This document shows positions 20,651-32,180 of a DNA stretch of 64,000 nt, piece by piece; position 1 is the first letter of the stretch, and each line of letters starts with the position of its first letter. Made by a program: the position numbers and the translations under genes. Origin of the DNA: Phlebopus portentosus. Its lineage: Eukaryota > Basidiomycota > Agaricomycetes > Boletales > Boletinellaceae. Under the pieces are notes generated by a model. The model worked only from the letters and a program-made list of their open reading frames with translations, ran no database searches and had not been told where the DNA came from. Location: positions 248,001 to 312,000 of the forward strand of contig JAYXKI010000020.1 in the NCBI GenBank assembly GCA_037892935.1, given 5' to 3'.

Positions 20651-21643
20651 TGTAGAGATACCTGCGGATTTGAGCTCGGATCTACTCTATTTGGACGATC
20701 TGACATGCCGATCATCAGAACGATCAACCTTGACCATATGTGGAAGGATCTGCAGTGTGGATCAGTAGGTTGTGCATTTACGGTTCAGCAGCCTTCTGTT
20801 CCCCTCCATCCAGCCTCACTCTCTATTGTCTACCCCTTTCAGGCGACAGGCTGTGATGCAGATGACTTGGTTGGATGTCCATATTTACATTTTATTTGGT
20901 TTCTTTCCTTATTTATCTTCCTGAATCATGTTTCGAGCCTTTGTTGTATGGGTGGCTCACTACTGTATATAAGCCTCCTGTGCCGCTCTAATGAAAAGGG
21001 GGAGCCCCAGAACGCCCCAGTTTCGACTCATATCATCTCCAGTCAAGTTCCCTAGTCTCCCAGCTTCGTCTTAGTCCGTTCCCTCGAGTTCCAGTCCAGT
21101 TCCGACAGTTGCACCAGTTGTGCATATACTCCAGCCCAGCAGATCGTCGATTTTGCTATACCTCCATCAGTTCTCCACCGATCACCTCGGTCCAGCATTC
21201 GTTCGATTCGTCTCATTGTTCTTCATCTTCGAGTATTTTCACCCACGAGTTCCGCAGAGTTCCGCTTCATTTAGCCAAGTTCCGATTTTACGATAGTTTT
21301 CCGATATCTTGTTCAGTCTGTATCTCCCTCATTTCTTATCCGTTCATTGTGATTCTTGATCTGTTAGGATTGTGTCGACGAGTACTTTTGATCTCTTATT
21401 TTACATCATCGTCTTAGCTAGCTAGTTTTCGACCTCAGAGTAGGTGGCTCAGTTTACACTTCCGACACGGCACCCTTTTGTATTTTGTTTCCCCCTTCTC
21501 TAAGCCATTCCCCTCGACACCAGCATACACTCCTCACATTTTAGACACTCCCTCTTACATTGTACACATCTGGTTGACCCCCAGAGGTCGAACTCAGACC
21601 TTCAGACTGTCAGTTGGCCTTCAGAGCCAGCAGACACGTTTCA
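20651..21643 (+). repeat. 3' LTR of gag-only element
   Basis: 993 bp, TGTAGAGATACC to CACGTTTCA, preceded by the purine-rich ccccaggagg. The CCGG duplication follows at 21644. Confidence 0.9.
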
Positions 21644-21763
21644 CCGGTCAATCCGGAAAACCTCCGGATCGCAGTCTCTTCCTAAGTAAATTACTACTGT
21701 TACGTGATTCTCTTTTTCCACGCGAGTGATGTACCGATTAGGCTAGAAGTACTAGTATTATTA

Positions 21764-22398
21764 AGGTAGGGAAAGTATAAACCCGACCAACCGTGACGCG
21801 ACGCGCTTACCCCATTTGGTCATCTACCCTCCCACAACACTTCAACAGAAATACACACAACACAACACCTCAAATGAAAATTCTGACTGCGTACATTTGT
21901 AGGGGGTATCCATACCTACATTTTGTTGGTCTTATTTCCTAAAAATAAGGCTATTTGAGCTTCCTATTTAAGGAAGAACCCTGACTTTATAAATTTACTC
22001 AGAATGTCATTTTTGCACGTTTTGGCACAACTTGAAATTTTTCGACTTGGATTTTTGCTGCTTATATGTGCAAAATTATTATGTAAAACTTGCATTTATC
22101 ATACATTTGTCATACATTTGTAATAGCTTTGTCATATCCAGATCAAGTAGTTTTACTTGAAAGACCAGAAAAGCATAGAGTAGCTAAACAAAGGCTTCAA
22201 ACCAGCTCTAGGAAGCTAATCTACATTTGCAGAGCTTAAAATTCATGAGTCTCAAGGGAAATAAAACAAAAGTCCTGGGTTGGGTCAACCAGACCTCAGA
22301 TTTTTGCTGCAGGGTCCTTCTAAATCGGGTTAAATCAGGGTCTGTCAGGGTCATCAGTCACATATGACAGGTTGGTCGAGTTTATACTTTTCCTACCT
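21764..22398. mobile_element. MITE-like element, 635 bp, flanked by TA
   Basis: Inverted ends of 29 bp with two mismatches start AGGTAGGRAAAGTATAAAC and continue CGACCAACC. A TA flanks each side (21762-21763 and 22399-22400), as expected of Tc1/mariner-type insertions, though TA is weak evidence. The interior is AT-rich and non-coding. Confidence 0.6.
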
Positions 22399-24340
22399 TA
22401 GTACCTTCTGTAAACAGTTGACCAGATTGATGCGTGTTAAGCGATGCGAACACCGGCTAATCGTTTGCACTGGGGCCTCTGCACGTCTGTTCTCACATGC
22501 CCTGGCCCTTCTGAAAGCTATGATCTATTGACATAATGTCTCTCAGCACCGGTCAGCATTTAGCATGTCTGGACATTGTATGGGGGGACTTGCTGATTAT
22601 TGTCTGATGTATGTAGGGAAATGTGTGTTGATCATACTAGGCTGTTTATGAAATCGATAAATCTCATGAAATGACAAAAAAAAAGTCACACAGGCAGGAC
22701 CCGCAAAACAAACATGAAAGTGAAGAGGCAGTTCAGGGCTTCGTGTCGGGTAGGTGTATATATACAATGAAGGTTGACCCTGAGAGGATGAGATAGGGAG
22801 AGAAGCGGATGAATATCGCATCAAGTAGTTGTACAGCCTCTGAGGCTGCACGGATCTTCTGCAAAAAAAATGGTCAGTGCCATATTTGTCACCCTTATGT
22901 GACTGCCTGTTACTGAGCCAAGAGCCGCAACCTTCCTGCATGCGCAACTCACTTTTCCCTCTACCACCACCATACAACTACACTACCCATACCAAATGGT
23001 AACTTACCCTTCACTTAAATGTGAGATGGCCCGTGCTAATGTGCGCCTCAGTGGGCGAGTATAAACCCTAGCACCAGGCAGGCTGGTCAAAACCTATATC
23101 CGACACCCTGGGGGTGAGGGAAGTTCTACAGTTTGTAGTCTGCGATATCAAAACTACAACACCACAATCGTTACCTCCCATACCAAATCCTACCACACCA
23201 CAGGATGAGGCCTCGCAAGAGCCCTCACACCTATGAATGTACCAAGTTGCTCAGCGACAATGTTACCTCAACCGATAATACACCTCCACTATACAATGAC
23301 TTACCACACGTGTTCGGGTTTTTTAGGCGGAAACAGCCACCGTTTTTTCCCAACAATCTATTTTCCAAAGGACGATGCAATCCGAATCCAAGTCAAGTCA
23401 CAGAACAGTCCAGAATCAGATCAAGGAGAATACAAGTGTGGACAATCACTGAAGTGGACGACAGTACGGGGGGTGACTGGAACTCGTTAGCGGATGAGAC
23501 TGAAAGCAGTAGTAGTTGGTACTTCCTGCGTTTAAGGCTTAGTACAAGACACAACGAAGACTCGCTTCCCATTTTCCTGTACCCATTCGAGGTTTTTGTA
23601 ATTTTCCTCCCTAATTACTTCCCATACCAATATATAAATCTTTACAACTCACTTTTCAGTGATTTTCCATGAAAATCGTGAAACTGGTGACTTGTCACAG
23701 AAAGTCACATACAGCCGGGGTATCAAAAGTGACCGTCACCTTGACGTCATGTGATTCTGATCCGAATCATCACCTTTTTGACACGGACCGGACAAGCACT
23801 TCACGCACCCAAACATCGACATTCCGAAGAGGGGAATGTTACTCTAAGGTTACCAAAATCTCAAGGGCTCTACGTTTTTCGCAGACTCGAAAACTTCTGA
23901 CAGTATGAATTCCCCTATCTTAACATCGTTGATAGGTCCTTTCTGTCATCTTGTTACGCAGCACTACTTCACAGTAACCGGAATGGAAGTTCAGATATAT
24001 CCGCGCGCGATCCGCATACCGATCCTGACAAGCCTCTTTCCGGTCGCCGTTCAGGATACTTGCGTTCTGGCCTCTTGAATTTTGTTCGTGAGCCTTTCCC
24101 GAGATTCTTGAAGCCTTCATCTTCCCTTTCAACGCTCGTCTTGGTGAATATTCTTGGTTAGATCTGAAGTCGCTCAAAAATCGGAATCAGTCCTTATCGG
24201 CATTCATGGTCTCCATATTTAGGTATCTTTCGGTTGTTCACGTTGCTCTGAATGACTGCGCTGTCATTAATTCGAGCTTCGCAGTCTTAGCCTTTGCTGC
24301 GGTGCTACGAAAGGCAATGGATGACTGAAACCTCGGACCC
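22399..24340. other. No confident gene
   Basis: An ATG-started open frame of 155 codons (23205-23672, +) has no recognisable domain and ends in an AT-rich, low-complexity stretch. A minus-strand frame at 22597-22977 is similar. I annotate neither as a gene. No terminal repeats were found. Confidence 0.3.
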
Positions 24341-24344
24341 GGCC

Positions 24345-24354
24345 TATAATATAA
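24345..24354 (+). promoter_or_regulatory. TATA box of zinc-finger gene 2
   Basis: TATAATATAA lies about 45 bp upstream of the ATG at 24395, a spacing like that of zinc-finger gene 1. Confidence 0.5.
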
Positions 24355-24394
24355 ATAAAGAATCACATTTCGGTAGTAACCTGCGTCAACAACG

Positions 24395-25659
24395 ATGACC
24401 CACCCTGCGCTACGTCTGTCTCAGGATCAGAGCGTCGATTTGATCCTCTCGGAATGGCTCAACCCCCTCTTTTTCTCCGTACCGTCGCAAACCGCAGAAT
24501 CCTGTGATGCTCCTATAGATTCTGTGCTGTCGATTGTTGCTGAAGCGGCTCTTAGCGAGGGTGACAATGGATCCGGTTGTACATTGAAAGGTTTTCTCTG
24601 CATGCTTCTCTTAAGGTCAATGGTGCTTACACATCCTCCTTCCCTCCAGTGAATGAAAGTGATAGGACAAACATCCTGGACAAGTATATTTTATCAACGT
24701 TGTCAAGCGTATGGGTCTGAGTCGCTTCTCAAGGAGATTCTTTTCAATTGACTACTACTTTACGTTCAGTCAATACGGAGCGATTCTCTATCCATCCGTC
24801 CGAGCCTGTTACATCTGAGGACACCATATGTCAAAATGGATACTTTCGAAGCATCGACCACCAATCTCACTGGACGTCGAACAGCATTATCTGGTGCATG
24901 CCTAAATCCACGTATGAATACCTTATACACTGAATATGGAGGCGACGTACGGACCTCCCGTTCCTTGCAGTCACTGGTGTCTAAATACTGCGATATTCAC
25001 AGGACGCGATAATGCGAAACGAGATTGAAGATGGGCAGCAAGAAGCAGACCATCAGGAACATGAGGAAGACGCTCATGAGGAGATGAAGGACTCGAAGCA
25101 GAGGCGAGCTGACGAGAAGCAAAAACAGAAGGATGATGAAGAAGCTAAGCGCGATGCTCAGAACCCTGATCCGCCTTGTCATGGATGCGATGCGAGCACT
25201 GCAGATACGCCGTGTGGATGGTACTGGATTCCATGCATCAAATGCGCTCGAGTATTTTGTGCTGGGTACTTCATTAAATAGCAAGTATAATCAGCCATCA
25301 TATACAGTATGTTCTCACTGATGCTCCTTTTTATCAGTTACAGAACCACGACCAATTTCCAGGGCGGGCCTAAACCAAAAGGAGTCGCGAAATTCGAGTT
25401 TAATGAAGAGAAAAGACACGACTTCATCTGTCCAGTCTGTACGAATGAGTGCCCATGTCCTCAATGCGAACACATTCCCCGGCCTAAGTTACCACGAGTA
25501 CACCGGTCGACAAAATTTCCTTGCTCCGACAACTACAAGAGAATGATATTACGTAATGCAAGGGAGCGGAAGCGGGCACAACGAGAAAAGATGCGTGTAG
25601 AGCGGGAGGCAAACCGAATCTCTCGGAGGAAGGCACGGGAAATACGTTCTAATAACTGA
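24395..25659 (+). CDS. zinc-finger protein resembling the zf-4CXXC_R1 fold, gene 2
   Basis: Exons can be read as 24395-24590, 24650-24708, 24770 to about 24892, and 25003 onward, with GT-AG introns. The fourth exon is a highly charged Glu/Lys/Gln coil (EDAHEEMKDSKQRRADEKQK) leading into CHGC, PCGW, CIKC and VFCAGYF. After an intron near 25280-25335 the second half reads FICPVCTNECPCPQC, then a basic Arg/Lys-rich tail to 25659. The order of cysteine pairs parallels gene 1 (7045-8450). A TAG at 25279-25281 follows the GYFIK residues with no obvious donor just before it. It is either an alternative splice I cannot place or a nonsense change, so intactness is uncertain. It sits just upstream of the Plavaka transposase on the opposite strand. 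Confidence 0.55.
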
Positions 25660-26253
25660 CTCAAAGATTCGACAGAGGTATAACTAGCCAACTATTGTCT
25701 TACTAGTGCACGTAGACTTTGATACCTCTAATGCGCCATGGGCTTGCTTGTCGTAAGCGCAAGCTGAAGTAGACACTATATCTCGTTATTGTCTTACGAG
25801 AGGGATGCCTTACAGCTATTCTGCGCATTATCATGATTTGCCTACTTGCAAGCCCTTTCTCGGCGAAAAGGATCGTTCTGCTTCTGCGTCTCAGGTCCAA
25901 CTGCTTAGACTAACATCGGTAAGATTTCTGCTATGATTCGCTCGTGATACAACAGAACTCGATGTTGTACGTAGATTCATAAGAGTCAATTTGTAACATA
26001 TCAATTCTAGTGGGCCTACAAATTTGTGAACCAAAAGAATATCGCGAAGAAATGCGCTCCAGACAGCACGAGAATACTTGTAGAGTGATGTCGAGAATGA
26101 GAGAATATCGAGAATGAGAATGCTGCAAAATAGATTCAAGGCTCTGACTGACGTGAGAAATGATTCTCGGTGAGTCTACAGATTCTCAGGCATTCTCGAA
26201 GCATTCCCGCTATTCTCTTGGGAGGGTTGTCCTGATGATAGGATTGCCGACTC
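25660..26253. other. Intergenic, no gene
   Basis: Nothing coding is recognised. About 26085-26215 is rich in short repeats of gaatgag and its complement attctc. Confidence 0.35.
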
Positions 26254-29200
26254 CTACATGAGGTTAGAAAGAATGACGCAGCAAGCAAAAAAAGACCTCA
26301 CTTTCGAAAGAGAAAGAACAGCTATTACGTTGGGTTGTATCCGAAAGCGAGCGAAGTGACATATGACCTGTTGAGGCTCGATCGCGTCAGACCGTCGAGA
26401 CAGTTCTGACGAGAATGCTTTCCCGGGAAAGTCCGGATAGAAACGGAAAGGATCAAGTAGCGTATCTAGCTTTCTGTACTCTTGTACCCGGAATTTGACT
26501 TCATCGTGGTCGTCGAGAAAGATGTCTTCGATGACACACGGGTCACCGTATGCAACCTCGTCTTTGGACCGTACAAGAACAAGGCTGTTACCAGTGTGAC
26601 ATTTGTCTGTACTATACTGTCGACCCTTAAAGCAATACCGAGAAAGAGAAACAGCTGAGATCAGGTGATTAATGGCTACAAACAAGACCAGGAATGAAAG
26701 TAAGTTGCTCACGCTTCTTTCGAGAACAAACACGATCGTCTTCATTCTCAGCTTGCTCATCATGGTCCACTAGCTGACTCCAGTCGAGATTATCTGGATA
26801 CAGCTTATCGTAGATTCTTCTACACTCCTTTATAGGTATCGGACATCCAGGCTTTGAGGACCACAGCTTTATCCTACCAAATGCGACAAAAGAGTCATGA
26901 ACGGAGCTCTCAAGTTGTCCTATTATTCTAACGTCAGTACATTCTAAGAACGGGAAGTGACGGCTCACCAAACTTGTTATTGTTCGGCATCTTTTGCAAG
27001 AATCCGATGAGACGCTCGAAGGGAAAGCACCACCATGAATGTGTCGGGCCGAACAGCCTCATAAATTCGCCAACATGAGTCGCCATATGTAAATTGGTCG
27101 TGAGTTTTGCGTTAGGGTGAATCTTCCGAAGTCTGACTATGTATTCCTTAACGTAATGCTCGTACCGTGCAATTTGATCTGCCGTCGTCGATTGTTTGCA
27201 GGCGATTGTTACCGCAGAGACAAGCAGCATAGTATGATCTACTATTTCTCTACAACGATGCGATATGTCTTCGCTTGCGTGTTTTGTCCCTTCGCCCCAC
27301 CACGAGACGAGAGCAAGTGGCAAATGGATCGTGCAAAGGACTTTCCATTCGTCCGCCTTGAGTTTCCCGCATTTTGGATCGCCAAAGTCGTGCGGGACAC
27401 TACTGATCCATGTAGGTGTCGTCGTCTCTTTGATCACACGACGTATATGCTGCAGAAGGTCGTCAAGTAGGGTTGACTCAACGGAGGCATTTGAAGGTGC
27501 AAGAGGCATGCTGAAACGCTTCAGCAGGCACAGAAATCAGACTCGAGGTCCCAGACAAGAACGGAATAGGAGACTTGCCCAGTTCGTAAGTGACTTCGCA
27601 AAATGTTCCTTCACCACGCGGGATTGGCCCTCTGGAATCTCCGGTTGAAGCTGTAGATCGTCGAGAACAAACCGTAGTGAATTCTTTCTGTGATTACAAA
27701 GGCGCTTTGTAAATGCTTCACGCGCCTTCGGGTCATTGCGGTTGGAGGCGTCGACGTACGTCGTCAACATCTTATGGATTTTTGCGATGTCCTTGGTTTC
27801 GTCGTCGCTCAGGCCATGCAGCCCAGAGATAGGCGTGAAATCGTGAAGAAAAGCAGGAGAACTGTTGGCAACGGATGTTCTTTCGCGCTTTACGGTGAGA
27901 CGAAGCACGTTCTTGAAGTGATTCTCGGTAATACCTAAAAGCAAGTTGTGCATGGGGTCTACGACCAGTTGTTTGGTCGGATCCCAGTAAGGGAGGCGGA
28001 ACAGTTCAGAATAACGGACTCCAAAGCAGTCGAAAACTCGATCTTGTAGAGCCGAGGTTGGCGCATCCTTCCATTCCTGAGCCTTTTGTCTCATTTCAAA
28101 GACATCGCGACGCGCAGGAGAGTGAGACGGGTTAGCAATATGCTCCCTGTCCACCTTACAAATGGAGCATAAGAATTTGTTGCTCCTATGACCTGCTAAG
28201 GCGGCTACCTTACGCGCGGCAGGTAGGTCACAGACCACACAGATGATCGCAGCCCGGATTAAACGGCCATGCCTGTGCAACGCAGTTCGAGACAGCCTGA
28301 CTCCATGATTCCACAGAACTACCATGTCGTCGATGAGCGGTCTTGTATAGGCGTTTATGGCCTCAAGATCGGGCTCGCGAGGCCCTGGTATTATACCCAC
28401 GATATGGAGATTTTCTCTTCGAAATCTCATCTCAGGAGGTAAATTGAGACAGGCCAGACTGATTATACCGCAGGACGTAGTTGCGCCTCCGGCTCGATTT
28501 CCATGAATATTGAAAAAATCGACGTTCAAGCTGAACGCAAGACGACCTTCCTGTCCTCTATCAAGAAATAGGACATCAGGATCCGGCCCTCGGAAGGATC
28601 CAAGGAATGTGCCTCCGAAAATGTCCTCGAGCCTCTGGTGTTGCTTTCCCGCGACTTTCACCGCAGTGGCATCGCAAGCGTTGTCAATGTAACGCTCCAA
28701 GTCCTCGTGGGAGAAAAGTGTTCCGATGTAGTCCAACACAGAATGGTAAACGTAAGGCTGAATTGGCCTCTGTATTACGGTGCCTTTTCTGCCGACAGAG
28801 CAGCGAGTAACGAGATTAGTACCGCAAATTCCGTCGTCTGGGCGTCGTCTGTTTGTACAGGTCTCCGGATACGAAAGTGTAACCAAGTCGAGCTCATGAC
28901 GAGGCTCGTACGTCATGTGGCATTTCGAGCAGCTGGCGTAAATCGTCGTCTTGCCGGACAAATTGAACTTTGAAAGTAAGGTGCGTGGGTCCTTGGGAAC
29001 TGCGTCTAGTAGCATTTGCTCATGGGAAGTACCTGATCGCGTTCGAATCCTAAGAGCTGAGGAAATCGCGATCTTTACCATGCCAATAATGACACTGGTC
29101 ATATCACGACTAAGCATGAAAATCGCCGAACAGACTATTCCGACAAACATCGTAATTTGCACTAGTTCATCCTCCTCATCGATCAGCGAGGTAAAATAGG

Positions 29201-29833
29201 GGTCTAGCAGTACAGTGTCTCTGAGAAAGCAGGTTTAGGTTGGACAGTCCCAGAAAACGCACCACAATTGAGTTCACATTTTGGAATAGAATGAGCGACA
29301 ATGACGTTTCGATCTCGGAGTCCTCGCAATTCTAAAAGCCGGTCGTCGATTAGACTGCATTGTCGATTAATGTCCTGTCTGAGCCTTTTTGTCTTAGGAA
29401 GACCTTGCATCTGATTCGATGAAACGCGCAACTGGCTGACCCTTCCTTCTATAGCCTCAAGTGCGTGGGAATCTGGGATACCCGAATCTAGGATGCCACG
29501 CTGAAAACCGCCCAGTTTTCTGTACTCGGCCTGCAAAGAACGCAAGGTATCTTGGAGCATATCCACTGCAATCGTCGATCGAGCTACTAAGGATCCTCTG
29601 TCGATTTCAGTGCCACGAGTGCAGTCGACCGTCCTGTCCCTAGAATAAGCACTGATGTGCCGTATACTTTGAAAGATTTCTTTGCACGGGTCCATCGATT
29701 CTGTTGTAGAAGAGTTTCCTTGGGAAGTCGCGCGACGAGCCAGGTGAATGGCCACCTCAGCACCTTCGATGTACCTGCCCCCCTTTGGACATGAATCACA
29801 GGTACAAAATCTCCCGTTCGGCCTCGCAGGCAT
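26254..29833 (-). CDS. Plavaka/CACTA-type (TNP2-like) transposase
   Basis: The ATG at 29833 begins a CxCxxC N-terminal segment (CTCDSCPKGGRYIEG) typical of this family. The main exon (29162-27537) carries the catalytic core: FSLNVDFFNIHGNR, which holds an acidic residue of the active site, LHIVGIIPGPREP, a CSIC pair, and VVDPMHNLLLGI with the second Asp and the His. Later exons hold the DUF4218-like part (27509-26934; LHMATHVGEFMRLFGPTHSWW and FPFERLIGFLQ) and the C-terminal region (26763-26254; STDKCHTGNSLVLVRS, VICHFARFRI). At least four introns are needed. The order is complete, but splice junctions were not all verified and frame damage cannot be excluded. It would cut and paste CACTA-type DNA elements in the nucleus. 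Flanking TIRs were not identified. Confidence 0.82.
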
Positions 29834-30434
29834 TTGTGAGATGAGATCGAAGCAGGCTGGTCTAAGGAGTCATACATACCCAACTACAGCTAATTGCAAA
29901 ATTCTTGGGAATCATGTGATTTCGTCACTTTTTGCGTCACAAGAGCCTCAAAACACAAATAAAATCATATCTCACCCAAAACTCGATGGTTTCACATCAT
30001 CTAAGTTGCTAAATTCATATTTTCAAAAGGGCTTTCATTTAGAAACAAAGATTGAGAAAATAGAGCAAAACATGACCCCAAAATAGCGAAAATATTGTTT
30101 TTTACCTCTTTTTTGCATATACATTTTTTTCTGTACTCCCTGCTGGTCCAGCACCTCCCCAAAGCTGTCCAAAATGATAACATGATTATATTATGAATTT
30201 ACAGTCTGAATTTGAGTTGAATTGTGTACCAGAATGTACTGCTTTGAGGCATGCCTGAATCACTCAAAACTTATCATTTCCTCCTAGCCTCCCAAGCACC
30301 AGAAAACAAAATTCTTATAGGTCAGATTCATACATGTAAATTCATTTCAGATGTAATAGACTAGGTTTATATATTAGCTAGGGTCTCAGCTTGCACTGGT
30401 GAGCTGAGAAGATGCTATCTAGAATGGTGCATAC
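29834..30434. other. AT-rich intergenic stretch
   Basis: No gene, repeat or terminal structure recognised. It separates the transposase gene from the LTR of element VI. Confidence 0.4.
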
Positions 30435-30894
30435 TGTTAGGCGGATGGCTCAGGGGCTGAGTTGAGGCAGGCCAATACAACAACAAATAAGTGTAAATGA
30501 GTTAAACCCAAATACATCGCTCAGGTCAGGGCAGCTAAGACAAGGCTTAAGTACAGACCATCGAACACTATGTCAAAGTGAAGGTAAGTAGAATTCAGTA
30601 AACTAATAATACAAGAGTAGATACCTATGTTGAAGTGAAGGTAAGTAGAATAGAAAGACAAGGAAACAAAAGAGTCAAACTATCTACTTATATAGACTTT
30701 GAGCATGGGATAGGTCTACTCTAACAAGAAGTCACATAATAAAGGAATGGGGTGATTAGTGAGCATTGTGGAAAATGATGGAGGGTTCCGGTAAATGGAT
30801 GAGTAATCATTGATAAAAAAATAAAAGAAAAGAAAAGAAAATTAAAATAGAAGATAATATAAGAAAATAAAAGGAAAATGTTCAAGTTCTTACA
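30435..30894 (-). repeat. 3' LTR of decayed chromovirus VI
   Basis: On the plus strand it runs TGTTAGGCGG to GTTCTTACA, so the element lies on the minus strand. It has the chromovirus LTR landmarks: a TATATAA complement near 30690 and two copies of the gaaggtaagtagaat block. It is 460 bp, longer than the 401-421 bp of the other copies. Confidence 0.8.
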
Positions 30895-32180
30895 TCACCC
30901 CCCCCTCAAGGTTGGGTGTCCCGACCAACCACATAAGCCTTCTGATGACGTGAATTTGTACAGTGCTCATAGACTTTGTTGAGGTATTGTTAGTTTTCTT
31001 GGAGCCCCAGGATGTTTGCGATAAAATTCCTGAATCAATTCCTATGCATTGTCCTTGACATCGGATTCCGGCTGCCATGTCGCTTCTTCGTATCCAACCT
31101 ACTTGACTAGGAACTGAAGCTTTCCTTGATGTAGATGTGAGTCGAGTATTTCTTCAACCTCGTATTCTTTCTGCTCATCAATGATCACTGGTGGAGGTGA
31201 AGGTGGAGGTGGAGGTGGCTTCTTTTGTGACTCAAAGGACAGTTGGATAGCTGGTTTGAGCAAGATCTCATTGAAGACTGGGTGAACCTTCTTCCATGTC
31301 TTCAGTAATCCGAGTCTGTACGTGCTCGCACCAACCTTTTCTACGACCTCAAAGGGACTGAACCACTTGTTGTCCATCTTCTTCGTTAGTCAGATCATCT
31401 TGATATTTTGTCCATCTAAGAAGACCTTTTGTCCAGCCTCATAATCAACAGATTTCCCAGCATGACAGTCATAGAAATATTTCATGTCTTCATTTGCCTG
31501 GGTTAAGTTACTCTGGGTGAGCTCATGTACTTCTTTGACATGTTTGGCAAACTCTTCCGCTGACAGATTTGACAATGCCGTTCTAACTCCCATAAAGTCC
31601 AAGGGGTGCATTCCAGTATTAATGAAGAAAGGGGATAGCTTCGTCGCTGAATGCTCATAGTTGTTGTATGTAAATTCTGCAAGAGCTAGCTAGTCCACCC
31701 AGTCCAATTGTCAATAATTGATGTACAAGCAGAGGTATTGTTCAAGCTCTTGGTTAACCCTCTCCATCTGTCCATCTGTCTGTGGGTGATACGCTGTCAA
31801 CAGGTTGTCTTCAATATGAAGGAGCTTATATAACTCCTTCATCATTTTCGCATTGAATTGCACTCCTCAGTCATGGATGATCTTTCAAGGCAGTCCATGT
31901 AGCTGGAAGATATGGTCCCTGTAGATCCTTGCCATACCTTCAGCTATTAACTTCATTGTCATTGGGATTGCATAGATTTGTTTACTAAAGTGATCAACTA
32001 CAATGCAAACTGCATTAAACCCATTCAACTCTGGTAATTCTCTGATCAGGTCAACCATGACAATTTGCCATAGCGCTTCTGGCACCTAGTTAGGGTATAA
32101 AACCTTTTCTCTCATTGTCCTGAGAGCCTTCATTTGCTGGCAATAGTTACACCCTCGCATATACACCTGCACATTGTAGA
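30895..32180 (-). pseudogene. Chromovirus VI pol remnant, integrase to chromodomain
   Basis: The minus-strand reading shows an integrase zinc-finger end (GCNYCQQMKAL near 32120), core residues VMVDLIREL, a region with in-frame stops near 31865, the GPY/F-like DDKWFSPFEV variant, and the chromodomain start YEVEEILDSHLHQGKLQFLVK ending in a stop. The sequence breaks off near 32180 within the zinc finger, so gag, protease, RT, RNase H and the 5' LTR are gone. Many differences from elements III-V are C to T or G to A, giving a TpG-rich look consistent with repeat-directed or methylation-driven decay. Confidence 0.85.

Larger units (their letters stand above)
17596..21643 (+). mobile_element. Gag-only LTR retrotransposon (TR-GAG-like)
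   Basis: The 4,048-bp element has direct LTRs of 994 and 993 bp that look identical except for one indel (ggggagagcc versus gggggagcc). It is flanked by CCGG on both sides (17592-17595 and 21644-21647), an apparent 4-bp target duplication. The interior holds one gag frame and no protease, reverse transcriptase or integrase. A primer-binding site, a coding region, a hairpin and a short purine run before the 3' LTR are all in place, so it looks mobilisable in trans. Terminal-repeat retrotransposons with only GAG have been described in plants; this is that architecture in a fungus. Confidence 0.88.

Noticed and set aside
22597..22977. 126-codon minus-strand frame
   Set aside because: Low-complexity, no motif, overlaps nothing conserved.
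23205..23672. 155-codon plus-strand frame as a gene
   Set aside because: It has an ATG but no recognisable domain, and its C-terminal part is translated AT-rich sequence. Left as unsupported.
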